Origin: Aotearoamyces nothofagi
Lineage: Eukaryota > Ascomycota > Leotiomycetes > Leotiales > Tympanidaceae
DNA: 64,000 bases
NCBI GenBank assembly: GCA_015345905.1
Contig: JADDTR010000007.1
Coordinates: 682,001 to 746,000, forward strand
Direction of reading: 5' to 3'
How positions within the stretch are numbered: the first letter of the stretch is position 1; each line of letters begins with the position of its first letter. The notes below the pieces were generated by a model, which saw only the letters and a program-made list of their open reading frames with translations, had not been told where the DNA came from and made no database searches. Position numbers and translations under genes: made by a program. Shown piece after piece: positions 33,885 to 45,343 of the stretch.

Positions 33885-35486
33885 TCAATTAAACGCAGGA
33901 AATCTCTCCATTTCCGTCTTAGCAGCCTTCACTTCTTTCTCTAAGACCTTCCAGTGATTCTCACTCCTAATCTTAATATGACACTGAAAGGATCTTGGAC
34001 GACTATTGAATCCATCTGTATAATCAAAGGTATCATATCTCCTCCCCTCAATAGGCATGATATCAAATGCCCAAATCAATTTCGAAAGCGCAATAAAGAG
34101 AGAATTTTCCGCCAAGCCTTCCCCTGGACAAATTCTTCGTCCCCAACCAAATGATGAATGGCCCGACTTTGCGGGATGTGGTTTACCTTTCAGAGTCGGC
34201 TCGACTCTGGGGTCATCGTTTTGAAGGAAGCGGGCTGGGTTGAAGTTTTGTGGATCAGGATAATACTCTTCGTTGAGATTGATTGCCCAGGAATTTCCAA
34301 GTATCGTTGTCCCAGCTGGGATATACCACCCCTCGTAGATATCGTCTTCGGTAGATGCGTGAGGCGTCCCTCCTAGGACTGCAACCGGCCGCCATCTGAG
34401 AACTTCCTTGCAAAGGCTTTGGATGTAGGGAAGATTTCGCTCGTCTGAGAAAAGTGGTGTTCTCTCTAGTCCGACAATGGAGTCTAGCTCATCCTGTGCT
34501 TCTCTGAGTGCTTGTTGGTGGGTTACGAGCGCCAAGACCGCTGAGCACATGGTCGATGCGGTGGTATCCGACCCAGCACCAAAGAGTGAAGCTGGAATTG
34601 TAGAGAAATCTCGATCTGAAAGTGGCAGATATTCCTTTTCTCTTATGCCTAGAATGATTTGTGTGAGTGACCCAGGAGTCTCCTTATCCTCTTCTTTTGC
34701 TGCTTCAATATCTCGTCTCACAACCTCTACAAGTTTCATATTGGCAGTTGCCTCCATTCTGCCATGATCTTGAACATCTTTCTTCCATGGTGCGAGAAAA
34801 TTAGGCAGATATTTTAGCACAGGAAATGACTCTGCCATAAATGCACCGGGGACATTTAACGATGCCATATATTGCATAGACGTGAACTTATCTCTCATCG
34901 TTTGGGCATCCAAAGTGTCAATCCTATGACCATAGGCCACTGAGAATACTACACTAGACGTAAATCTATCAAAAGCTCTTTCCCAACTTTCTGGATTTCG
35001 CAACAAATGGAAGGCCAGCCGCGATGCCTCCGCCTCCTGACGTTTCATATACGACCTAAGAGCCGAGGGTGTCATTGCATGATGCAACAATTTCCGTCGC
35101 AATGACCATGCCTTCCCATAAGGCTGGACGAGGATACCAGACATGTCGGAATAAATCTCTCCCATGACAACGAAGCGAGGACGAGAGGAGTATTTATTAC
35201 TACGCCTCTCCATGAGCTCAACAGCGACATTTGGGTCTGAGATTACAACCGTGGGACGACGTCCAACCCATATTGTGAAGATGGGACCGTATATTTTAGA
35301 CCATTCTTGGAATTTTATCCAGGGTTTAGTGGAGGGTAAGGACAGTTTGTTGCCGATGAAGGGGATGGGACGTGGGCCGGGTGGCATGCGCAGCCATTTC
35401 AAGATATCGGAGAGGAGGACGCATAGTGGTATAGCCATGAAACCAAGGAGTGTGTACCATAATGTAAATCCTGAAACTAGAGACAT
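33885..35486 (-). CDS. Cytochrome P450 monooxygenase
   Basis: A single exon of 533 residues from the first ATG (MSLVSGFTLW). The frame begins earlier at a GTG. An N-terminal membrane anchor (about residues 5-28) is followed by the hinge MPPGPRPIPFIGN. The I-helix is FGAGSDTTAS, the K-helix ExxR is EVLR, and the PxRF-type motif is NPARFL. The heme loop FGWGRRICPGEGLA (about 447-460) carries the Cys ligand. All landmarks of a functional ER-bound class II P450 are present. The layout recalls fungal families near OrdA/CYP64-65 that work in secondary metabolism or detoxification. The substrate is unknown. It lies head-to-head with a TRI12-type efflux pump about 1.1 kb away. Confidence 0.93.
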   Translation of the reverse strand: MSLVSGFTLWYTLLGFMAIPLCVLLSDILKWLRMPPGPRPIPFIGNKLSLPSTKPWIKFQEWSKIYGPIFTIWVGRRPTVVISDPNVAVELMERRSNKYSSRPRFVVMGEIYSDMSGILVQPYGKAWSLRRKLLHHAMTPSALRSYMKRQEAEASRLAFHLLRNPESWERAFDRFTSSVVFSVAYGHRIDTLDAQTMRDKFTSMQYMASLNVPGAFMAESFPVLKYLPNFLAPWKKDVQDHGRMEATANMKLVEVVRRDIEAAKEEDKETPGSLTQIILGIREKEYLPLSDRDFSTIPASLFGAGSDTTASTMCSAVLALVTHQQALREAQDELDSIVGLERTPLFSDERNLPYIQSLCKEVLRWRPVAVLGGTPHASTEDDIYEGWYIPAGTTILGNSWAINLNEEYYPDPQNFNPARFLQNDDPRVEPTLKGKPHPAKSGHSSFGWGRRICPGEGLAENSLFIALSKLIWAFDIMPIEGRRYDTFDYTDGFNSRPRSFQCHIKIRSENHWKVLEKEVKAAKTEMERFPAFN

Positions 35487-36577
35487 CTTGAAAAGACGTG
35501 GCTGAAAGAGATGAATTAATACCACCCTAAGATCGTAGGTCAGAGGCAGTGATAAGTCCTCGAAGTTCTCGTAGGTAATCCTGTGTATGCGATTATGTTA
35601 CCTCTTGTTCAACAACCGAGGCCAATAACGATCGGTAAATATTTCAGTTCTCACTGCCGCTCAGAAGGCTAAACCATGATTGATATATTACAAATTTGGA
35701 GTTGAGTGTGTTATCTGCATCCTGGCTTCTGTGGGGAGTGAGGGTACCTAGAGTGACAACTACCCCTGCTCCTAAATCCGGGGGAATTCCGAGGCAGAAT
35801 GCGGGGTATCAAAGCGGATAGTGACTTAGCTACAACATCGACATAGCTGAGTGCCTTGTCGTGCCAATGAGTATTATGCAAGGGAACTTCCTTATCCCTC
35901 ATTATAGCTAAGATGGCGGCAATTGAAGCCGGCAACCCAATGTTGATAAGAGAGCACGGTATTCCAGCTTCTAGTCGACTAGAGACGGTGTTACTTTTAA
36001 AATCTTGTGGATGATTTGATCCCATCCTTCTAGGATTTGAAGTACATCAAAAGCATGAGAATTAGATTGCAACCTTGCGTTAATGTTGGCCTCATACTAT
36101 CGTCAGGTTTCAACACCTCCGGACAGAATGCTATATTCTTAAGGAGATTCGAGATACAGTAAAGGGTTCATGCACCTTATTTGAACAGTTTAGTTCACCT
36201 CGATGACCATTGAAAGCTTCCGTACCATTGCGTGTAGTTGGCTTGTAATTCCCGAAGTCAACTACCGAAACATCTATCTCTACAAATGATTTGCAGCTTA
36301 TGTAGCTGAAATTACAAGGAGTGCATCTAGGTGTTCAACCAACGAGTTGGGAGATATGCGGGGTCTCCACACTCTATGGCGAAGGCTTGCATGGACCCCT
36401 TCAGCTTGGAGGAATCCAGAACGGCACAACGCGTAGCCCAAAATTGGCCATCTGGTCGACAAAGCACCGATGTCTTGAAGAGCAATTAATATCCTTCCAA
36501 ATTTGGTGGCTTGTTAAAACTTCGCTTTCCTTTGAATAGTCCACAAGAATATCATTCTCCTAGAAATCTTTATTGCA
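35487..36577. promoter_or_regulatory. Divergent region between P450 and efflux-pump genes
   Basis: About 1.1 kb between two divergent starts. An open frame at 35711-36025 (minus) has no recognisable domain or support. The region probably holds both promoters. No binding site could be assigned. Confidence 0.4.
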
Positions 36578-38847
36578 ATGTCTACACCGAAAGAAACGTA
36601 TGAGGAGATCGAGGAGGCGCAAGGCGCAGACACTGCTGTTGCATCTGAAATCAAAGACTCTACTGCTGCGCCTATTATTAAGCTAGATTCATACAAAGAT
36701 AATATTCACATCGAATTAACATGGAGGTCTTGGATGGTAGTTTTGTACGTATTGACCATCCCATGAAGTTTTAACTGAACTGATAGGACTTTTAGTGTCA
36801 CTTGCTTTGCGTAAGTCTCAATTTGAGAATACAAAGGACAATCAACGTGCTGAAATTTGTCAGTATTATGACACAGGTCTTCGTTGTTGTCGCAGCTGGA
36901 TCTGTGGTTGGCTTCATTGAACGAGATCTTGGCGATGCAGGTATTGCAGGATGGATCATACAGGTACATGAACGACTGACCGTCATTGATTCAAAGCTTC
37001 TTAGAACATTGACTGAGTTTTGATCTAGGGACCACTACTGATGCAGAGCGTGCTATCCCCAATAGTTGGTCGTCTCTCCGACATTCTTGATAGAAAATAC
37101 TTAGCTTCAGCTCCGCCACTGATTGCTTTTGCTGGAGCCGTGATTTCAGCCAAGGCTAGTTCAATGACTATTCTGATAGCTGGTGGAATATTGATTGGCA
37201 CTACTCTTTCGACAATCTCGATTGTGCAGGCAATTCCGTCGGAAGTTTTACCCTTGAAATATCGAGCTTTAGCAAATGGGTTTGCTTTCCTTGCTGGTGC
37301 GATTGGCGGCGTGTAAGTGCCTTATAGAGCCTTTGATATCCTCGTATCAAATGGACAAATACAAGCTAACGCTATTATGCTCTATAGAGTAGGAAGTCTC
37401 GGTGCTGGTGGTGCCACAACTGTGAATGCTGAAGGTTGGCGGAACATCTTCTGGATCCAAGCCGCCTTCCACTTAATCAGTGCTATTGGAATAATCGTTT
37501 TCTACTGGCCTCCTAAAAAACATCCTGACTTCCCTAAGATGCCGTGGAAAAAAGTCATCTGGGCCTGCGACCCCATTGGCTCGGGTTTGATGATTGTTGG
37601 TTTAACATTGACCTTGTTGGCATTGGACTGGGCTGGTGGTATATATTCTTGGAGCAATGCCCATGTAGCTGCAAATCTGGTTATTGGACTGGTGACCCTC
37701 GTTATATTCGGTATCTATGGTAAGCTTAGTTGTTACTAGAAAATTCTCTATTGGAAGCTTACTAAACGTACATAGAGTGGAAGGGAAGAGCTGACGGACT
37801 TATTGCCCACGTCTTCTTCATGAGTGGACCAAACTTTGCTCTCTCTGTCTTTGCCTTTGCTGTTGAAGGGTAAAAATCTTCCAATGCCTGTATCGGGCTA
37901 ATAGCTAACTAATAGCGGTCAATAGTTGGATTTTCTATAGTGCCGTTAATAGTATAACCCCTCTCATGGTACTGAATCTTGGATTCGAAACGAATTCGTG
38001 GATAATCTCACTCCGTCAACTCTCCTATACGCTGACAACTCTGGTCGCCTCAATCCCGATCACGTAAGTACGGATTATATACTACAGCGATGCGGCTGAC
38101 AAAATACCAGATTGTATGCTACCTGGAGGAAAGATTTGAAATCGCCACTTTTGGTGACATTTGGGTTATTTCTCGTAGTGTGAGTCTGCTAGAGCTACAA
38201 GGTAGAATATATAACTAATACTTGCTTAGGACTATATGCTATTGCTGTATCACGCCTTCCATGAACCATGCTCAAATTGGATTCAATATCATCTGTAAGA
38301 AAGTGCCTCCAAAAAGGTATTATCATGGTAACCTGACACATATCTCCAAGCTGGCCTCGGTCAAAGTGGTCCACTTACCCTCCTCGTGGCTCTCATACAA
38401 TTCACAGCACCGCACGCCTACCTCTCAACTACAACCGGGCTCGCTTTCTCTGCTCGAGCTCTTGGCGGCGCGTTTGGTTCAGCAGTCCTAAACGCGATTA
38501 TAAACGGCAAGCTAGCATCTAGCTATGCTTCCGATGTATCGAACGCTGCTATCAAAGCTGGGCTTCCCACTCCTTCAGTTGAAGCATTACTAGAAGCATT
38601 GGCATCAGGTTCACCAGCATTAATTGCAACGATCCCTGGTATCAATGGGAGAATTACTGGGGCTGCAATGCATGCGAGTTATCTTGCATATGCACATGCT
38701 TACAGGCTGGCTTGGGCATCGGTGGTGCCATTTGTTGTGTTGGCGTTGATTGCTGTGGCTCTTCTGCGGGGTGTGAAGGAGCTCATGACAGAACATGTGG
38801 AGGCGACTGTTGAACATACAGTCATACGGAAGGAGAGCGTTGTATAA
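36578..38847 (+). CDS. TRI12-type MFS efflux pump
   Basis: Ten exons: 36578..36744, 36787..36810, 36864..36963, 37029..37312, 37388..37719, 37776..37869, 37926..38063, 38111..38179, 38230..38294 and 38351..38847. They join in frame to 589 residues. The product matches the fungal trichothecene efflux pump family (PF06609) of 14-helix drug:H+ antiporters in the plasma membrane. Examples are GWIIQGPLLMQSVLSPIVGRLSD after exon 3, VQAIPSEVLPLKYRALANG, GWRNIFWIQAAFH, and SGLGQSGPLTLLVALIQFTAPH with AFSARALGGAFGSAVLN. Exon 2 is only 24 nt. The N-terminus is acidic and cytosolic. The substrate is unknown. The family also contains siderophore-type transporters. The divergent P450 suggests export or resistance linked to a metabolite. 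Confidence 0.9.
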
Positions 38848-39216
38848 CTCCCCTTTAATCCGCGATACTCCTTCCCGGCATACTTACGGTAACACTAGCA
38901 TGCCTGGCCCCCTGGCAAGTACAGTAGGGTGCATGTTGGAGACTCGGAATTATCGGCCCGAGGCACGACGTGTAAAGAGTGTTAGATCAAGGAAGTCATC
39001 TAATAAATGGACACTTAATGGTGAACGAGAAATGAAGTTTAGACTATGATATCGAATTATACTTATGCTGTGCATGTAATTGTATATGTACAGTGCCGTA
39101 GTAAACGTTGGATAGACAGTCCACGACTACTATGCTCTAGCAATAAAGTAACCCTACTCCAACATACTCAAAGACGATAAAATCTCCTAACAAGTCTCAA
39201 AACGAATACCTTCATT

Positions 39217-39363
39217 CTAACCAGCTTTCTCATACCCGAGGGTATACCCAATATGCGCGCCAATGGTTGCGACAGCTAGGAGTGCTGCAACGTTGTATTT
39301 CCTCAACCACATATCAGAAGCTCCCGAAGCTCCTCCCGGAGGAACTCCCCACCATCGCCACAT
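39217..39363 (-). CDS. Possible 48-residue membrane microprotein (doubtful)
   Basis: The ATG at 39363 (MWRWWGVPPGG) opens a 48-residue frame. It has a single hydrophobic helix (VAALLAVATIGAHIGYTLGY) and a charged end (EKAG). Size and shape resemble small mitochondrial inner-membrane proteins. I recognise no family, and chance cannot be excluded. Confidence 0.25.
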   Translation of the reverse strand: MWRWWGVPPGGASGASDMWLRKYNVAALLAVATIGAHIGYTLGYEKAG

Positions 39364-39769
39364 AATATAGCCCGAGCGTGACTCCCGAAGACAAAGGGAG
39401 CTCCACCTAATACCACAAAAACACATGGAGTCTCTCGGTGTTACTGCCGCGTGGACAATCGTTTTGCCGAAAAGGAATACGTCCGAGACTGCTTGCAACC
39501 AACCAAGTGTTGAAGCCCTACATGCTTCCTTCCAGTGGGGTATCATAAAGCCAGCGACTCGAGTATCAAGAGCCGGGGAGATGTGGGGTTCTAATCAGCG
39601 CTTTGAACTAGTGGAGACTCGACCGACTCGATCAGCGATCATTTAAGCCTTGTTGGGAAGTTGAATTAAGCCTGAACCTGTCACCCCAGGCGGAGACTCC
39701 ATTCTCCCCAGGATGATGTCAACCATTCCTCGATTTGAGCGACAAAGTTCTTGAAATCCTTGTCGATAA

Positions 39770-39795
39770 CACCCACACACCCACACACCCACACA
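39770..39795. repeat. CACACCCA simple repeat
   Basis: About three tandem copies of CACACCCA in intergenic DNA. The unit is not the TTAGGG fungal telomere repeat. Confidence 0.75.
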
Positions 39796-40144
39796 ACTGC
39801 CGCACCGGACTCATCCCGTCAGCTTCTATCACTGACGCGGAAAAATCCCCGCCACCTCCTCCACAACTTCTTATGCGCTCCTATGAGAGTGAAAGAAGTC
39901 AAACGCTTTCAGCAGTCCGCAGGAAAGCTTGAGCTTGCTCCTGTGGGGATCATTGTGGAGACAAAAATGCGGCGGCGGCGAGTATCGTGCGTGGAGACGG
40001 TCTCTCAGTATCGCATATAAGTTATGAGGACTGCTCGGTATATAGGTTCTATCCTCTGACCTCAAGGCTGTTTTCTACCTTTGAAGCCTCTGTAAACTTG
40101 GGCGTTAACATTGGTACTTCGAATCCTATTTTGACATCGCAATC

Positions 40145-41978
40145 ATGGCGATTCCTAAACTCCACAATGTTTACTTTTTGGCTGCCATTGCCACTGTTGG
40201 TACGTCGTCTCTGTTAAGCTTCTCTACTTCAGCTGTCAGGCAGGTCCTTAAGACATGTCTGCGTAGTTCTAAGCACCCTCGAAATCTCTTAAAATGCATT
40301 TACGTCTATCTTAGTGAACATTGCTAACGTTTACTGCGAACCATTGCAGGTGGCATGCTGTATGTTTCTCATGCCAACTATGCTTATCAGCCCTATTGCT
40401 AATATGTATTATAAAGGTTTGGTTTCGATATCTCGAGCATGTCCGCAATTATTGGAACGCAGCAGTACATCGATTACTTCGACAACCCTTCTGGTACAAC
40501 ACAAGGAGGAATCGGTGCAGCCCTTGCTGGCGGTTCCGTAATCGGAGCCATAATAGCCGGCCCAGTATCCAACAGACTCGGTCGTCGTGACGCCATCTTC
40601 TTCGCCTGCTGCTGGTGGTTGGTTGGTACAGCTGTACAAACTGCTTGCAACGGTATTGGAATGCTAGTCGCCGGACGGTTCATAAACGGAATCTGTGTTG
40701 GAATTACTTCATCGCAAGTCCCTGTATATCTTGCCGAGATTGCAAAGAAAGAGAAGAGAGGTTCTATTCTTGTCATCCAACAATGGGCCATCGAATGGGG
40801 TATCTTCATCATGTATTTCGTGGGATACGGCTGCTCTTTCATTTCTGGTCCTACCGCTTCTTTCAGGACTGCCTGGGCGATGCAGTTTGTTCCTTGTGTC
40901 TTCCTCATGATTGGCATCCCATTCCTCCCGAGGTCTCCACGTTGGCTTGCCAAGGTTGGACGTGTTGACGAGGCGGTAAAGACTCTTGCGGCCATTCAGG
41001 CAGGCGGTGACACTCAGGACCCTCTAGTCATAGCCGAATGGGAAGAAATCACCACAATCTTGGCCGCCGAACGAGAGGGACAGAAAGGATGGCGCAGGTT
41101 CTTCAAGAATGGAATGTGGAGGCGTACATTCGCTGGAACATCCGTTCAAGCATGGCAGCAACTGAGCGGAGCCAATGTTATGACGTACTATGTGGTTTAC
41201 ATATTCGAGATGGCAAATTTGTCCGGCAATATAAATCTTATATCTTCTGGAGTACAGTATGCTATTTTTATCATCGGTACTGCAGCAACATTCTTCTTCA
41301 TTGATAAAACCGGACGACGACCCCTGCTCATCTACGGAGCTATTGCTATGGGCGTTTGTATGTTTGTTGTCGGAGGCGTACTTGGCACCTATGGCACATA
41401 TATTCCAGATGGACTGAATGGCAATAAGAGCGTCAAAGTCAAGGTTACGGGTGGGCCTTCTTACGTGGTCATCGTCTTCTGTTATCTTATGGTCCTCGCT
41501 TATTCGCTTACTTTGGCGCCCATTGCCTGGGTCTACGCCGCAGAAGTCTGGTCTCTCGAGACCCGCGCCACGGGAATGGCTCTTGCATCTGTTGCAAATG
41601 TATGTGTATAATCATAACTCTCATGACCCTAGACGGATGCTAACATTTCTTTAGTGGCTCTTCAATTTCGCCATCGGCTTTTTCATTCCTCCCGGATTCG
41701 AGAATATTTCCTGGAAGCTGTTTATCATTTTCGGCGTCTTATGTTTCGGTGCCTCGGTCCAGGCATTTTTTACATACCCTGAAACAGCCGGCAAAACTAT
41801 TGAAGAAATCGAGCTTCTCTTTAGCAAGGGTGCGGAGAAGCCCTGGAGGACGAAGCCTGGTAACAGTCTGTTGGATACCAAAATTGAAGAGGTTATTGCT
41901 CATAAGACGGGCACTGGCATGACTGATGCTGTAGAGGATAAGCAGGTCGAGTATAGTGAGAAGCCTAATCTTGGATAG
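40145..41978 (+). CDS. MFS sugar transporter with a 10-nt microexon
   Basis: Exons 40145..40199, 40350..40359, 40417..41599 and 41655..41978 give 523 residues. It is a 12-helix sugar porter of the hexose/quinate type in the plasma membrane. Exon 2 is ten nucleotides and supplies part of GGMLFGFDIS, the conserved end of helix 1. Without it the frame and the motif are lost. Other landmarks are NRLGRRDAI, AGRFINGICVGITSSQVPVYLAEI, PRSPRWLAKVGR, QQLSGANVMTYY, DKTGRRPLL and the C-terminal PETAGKTIEEIE, i.e. the full sugar-porter signature set. The exact sugar cannot be read from sequence. Confidence 0.93.
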
Positions 41979-42957
41979 TTCAAATGATGTCCTGGCTCCA
42001 GATACGACAGTCTAGTTTAGGATTCCACAGCATGGAATCTTGGCCAATCTGAAGAGTAACGATTAGTTGGGTAGCTTTTGAATATCACAGTTTTATTCTC
42101 AGTATTTAATTTACTCTTGAGGATTATCTACGTTTAAAATGAAAGCTGTGCCATTGTAGAGACTAGTCTACTCCGCTATCTTCATCTCTGTCATCCTCTA
42201 GAGTGAAATAAAACAAGCTTAAAATTAAAATTATCATGAACAAACTAGAAACGAGTCAACAGTGTTGCATTTAATGAGGTTCTAAAATCTGGAGAGCGAA
42301 CAATTCGACAGTTCGTCCGCATGAGCAGCAAGTCTAGCTAGACCAGCCTTGTTCACAAGGCTATGCTCTCTAGAACTCGATCTTTTCTCCTCTCTGCTTC
42401 TAATAGCACCTCCTATCGAGGACATAGCATACATTCTTGCTGTTTTTATTCACGCTAATCATACCCATAGATCTAGAGGAATTCGGTATCAATGAGAGAG
42501 ATGTCCCCTCATATACCGAAGTACTTAGCTCTCGTCGTGGTCTGCGAGGTTAAGTCGCTGTCTGGCGTCGGAGCTTGAGGCTAATGTAGCTTTTACCTTA
42601 GCTGTAGTCTCGCCCGGAGTTACTAGTCCGTTGTCTGTACTTCCTCATTTTGAATCATGTTAATGGCTTCTATTTTGGTAGGAATTGGGATTCGGAAATA
42701 TTGAATGCGACTAGGTTACCATACGATACGGATAGAATAGGTACTGTACGAACTACGAAGCCAAGTATAAGATTAAATACCCAGCTGAGAAACACCAAAA
42801 GTATCTGAATTTCAACTAATGAGCACTATAAGATCTTTTTATTTCTCAAAACTTCAGAAATCTTACTAAATATTTATACTCTATTTGGCTACATCCAAGA
42901 GGTGCGACATAGCTGTCTAAACTCTACTACATCATCGAAAATAGCCATATATCCTTT
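41979..42957. other. Intergenic region, no gene seen
   Basis: Almost 1 kb between convergent 3' ends, moderately AT-rich. No open frame of note, RNA gene or repeat was recognised. Confidence 0.55.
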
Positions 42958-44668
42958 CTATAGCTTTGATTTCTCTTTCGGATTGACCAACGGGTCATAG
43001 ACACTCAAGCCCAAATTGTCCGCAGGCACCACTGTGTTGTGACCTGTCAAGCCTCTGCTATCAATCAATGTTGGGTTCAACTGATCGATACTTGAACATC
43101 CAATCAATCGCATATTCATCTCCATCTCATCTTTCAGCAGCTGCATCGCCCGGTCTACACCCGGAAGTCCATAAGCGCTCATAGCATACAAGAACGGACG
43201 TCCGATACCGACACCCTTGGCACCTAAGCAAAGAGCCTTGATAATGTCTGTTGAACGGCGAATACCACCATCCACGAATATCTCAATGCGGTTCTCCCAT
43301 CCACGTTCCCGCAGAATGGGCATAACTTCCGCTAAGACCTCGACACCAGAGCGTGCAAAATCGAGTTGACGACCGCCATGGTTAGAGAGCACAACACCTT
43401 GAACGCCAGTCTCAATTGCACGAATGACATCTTCGACGCACTGGACACCTTTGAGGAGGATGGGCATCTTGGTAATGCTCATGAACCAAGGGATGTCTTT
43501 CCAACTCAGACCAGGATCAATGAATGACGAAATGGCACGGGCAGCGCCTTGGGAGTTATCGGTTGCTTGACCGGAACTGGATTGCACATTGGAGCCAGCT
43601 TCTGTGAACTTGCTTCGCATGTCTTTCTCTCTGCGACCGAGCTGCGGTGCATCGACAGTGATGAAAAGTCCTTTACAACCACGCTTCTCCGCATGCTCCA
43701 CAATTCTTTTTGTGATATCACGGTCCTTGTTAACATAAAGCTGGAGCCATTGGACCTGGTCACCTTCAGCAGCATCCATTATTTCGTCGAAGGAGCATGA
43801 TGCTAGAGTTGGGATCATTTGCACCACGTTGTGCTTCCTTGCAGCACGAGTCAGAAGCACTTCTCCTTCATGATGGCCAAGCTTGCCAAGGGCAGTGGCA
43901 GTAACATAAAACGGGATGTCGACTTTGGTGCCCAGCATTGTGGTCGTAAAATCTACTTTTTCAACATCAACGAGAATCCGGGGTCGGAACCAGATCTTGT
44001 GGAATGCGGAGTGGTTTTCTCGTAGAGTCTGCAAACGTTAGTATATTTCTGCAAATATGATGAAAGGACGTACAATCTCATCATCGGCACCACTTGAATA
44101 GTATGCCCATGCCGTCTTTTTCATCACATTTCTTGCTACGGACTCGAAGTCCATCAGATTGTAACATTGCTCCAGAATAGGCATGCGCGCTATCCGATCT
44201 TGTCTCTCCGCTTCTTGTGGATCTATCTCCTCCTTCTCTTTCGCGACCGTTGACATATCGACATCGCCTAGGTGCTTCGATTTATCTAAGTACTTATCGA
44301 GAGTGTCTGGGGGGTGAATTGGTTCGTATGTTTCGGTGGCATCCTTTCCCTACGAGCATGTCAGCACGCACATGCACAGAAAAGAATGGGAGGGCTTACC
44401 GCCCACTTCAGGATGATTCCCATTCCACCAGGATGTTCTTCGCCTCTCAGTTAGTATCGCCATGAGTATGAAGTTTGGCTTATGTCGTACCGGGCAAGAA
44501 CTCTGTGACATCATATGCCTATTACATATTAGCAACACTGTCCTAGCCACCGACTGCCAACAAGCTCACCTTTCCATGTACAATAACCCAGCAAGACTCT
44601 TTCCTATTGTGCTTAGCAACTTCTTGCCCTGATAAACGGCTTGGGCTTCCGCCCTCTTTGCGAATCAT
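42958..44668 (-). CDS. L-lactate dehydrogenase, flavocytochrome b2 type
   Basis: Exons complement(44570..44668), (44491..44518), (44400..44437), (44074..44349) and (42958..44028) give 503 residues. It oxidises L-lactate (or a related 2-hydroxy acid) and passes electrons from FMN to heme. A cytochrome b5 domain (residues about 12-85) is assembled from four exons: EVAKHNRKESCWVIVHGK, AYDVTEFLP, EHPGGMG (heme His) and the following piece. The FMN-binding domain shows WLQLYVNKDR, TVDAPQLGRREKDMR, LSNHGGRQLD (catalytic His region), FVDGGIRR and GVGIGRPFLYA. Exons 2 and 3 are only 28 and 38 nt. The start ATG gives no clear mitochondrial leader. The frame further upstream has no ATG, so this may be a cytosolic relative of CYB2, unless a 5' exon was missed. 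Confidence 0.9.
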
Positions 44669-45343
44669 CTTGTGTAGATAGTTGAATAAACTCGAATCCG
44701 TCTGAGTGATGTAAGGGTGAGGGGGGTTTACTTCTAGGAATTGTACGGATGGCTGCGGGTTTTGTTGCCCGAAGTCTTTGGAGTGTAGGGTGCACTATGG
44801 ATACTTGCGGCAATCTGTTCCCGTTCAGGATTTGGGGTTTAGCTCAGCTCGCGTCCATTGACCCGAGATAACGGAACGTGGGATGGTGATTCGATGAATT
44901 AAGCAAATATGTCGAAGTAGATGGATATTATTAATTGAATATATGTTAATTAATAATATCCTAAAATAAAATGTCTCTTCTCTTTCTCAGATGGGAGAAT
45001 CTACGCATTATCTCTCGTGCGTTATATAAGGTAGTGAGTAAGTACCCTCGGCATTTTATAAAGTGTGGGGTTGCGGAGAAGATATGCCTGAGGACACAAA
45101 CCTCAAATAGCAAATCAACAATTGTGGATTTGGAATGCTCTAGGAGCACGTGCAAGATATGCCCTAGGTCGAAAAAATGAGCATAGATTAATTCCAAGTT
45201 TACTTTACTAGCATGTGGTACCATTAGGTTGTTGTTATTATTTATTAAAAAAGAGTGTAAGAGTTCAACGAAATATCTAGAATTGGTTGCTATGCTAGGA
45301 CCGAAACAAGGGAATCAAACGCCAATTAGGATCCAGCAGATAT
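44669..45343. other. AT-rich intergenic region with an inverted repeat
   Basis: About 670 bases between the lactate dehydrogenase start and the 3' end of YKT6. It contains a perfect inverted repeat at 44923-44961. The frames at 44961-45224 have no recognisable domain. Confidence 0.5.
44923..44961. repeat. Perfect 14-bp inverted repeat, 11-bp spacer
   Basis: GGATATTATTAATT at 44923-44936 and its exact reverse complement at 44948-44961, separated by 11 bases. It could form a hairpin or be a remnant of a small transposon end. No function is visible. Confidence 0.8.

Larger units (their letters stand above)
38848..40144. other. Intergenic region with a simple repeat and one doubtful small frame
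   Basis: About 1.3 kb. It includes the CACACCCA repeat at 39770-39795 and the doubtful 48-residue frame at 39217-39363. Otherwise nothing recognisable. The right part is presumably the sugar-transporter promoter. Confidence 0.45.

Noticed and set aside
35711-36025. A 104-codon minus-strand frame between P450 and TRI12
   Set aside because: No domain, no support, and it lies in the shared promoter region.
39770-39795. The CACACCCA repeat as a telomere seed
   Set aside because: The unit differs from the TTAGGG repeat of filamentous fungi, and only about three copies occur.
44669-44813. An N-terminal exon of the lactate dehydrogenase (frame starting PQVSIVHPTLQRL)
   Set aside because: The frame has no ATG before an upstream stop. 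The ATG at 44668 begins the cytochrome b5 domain correctly.
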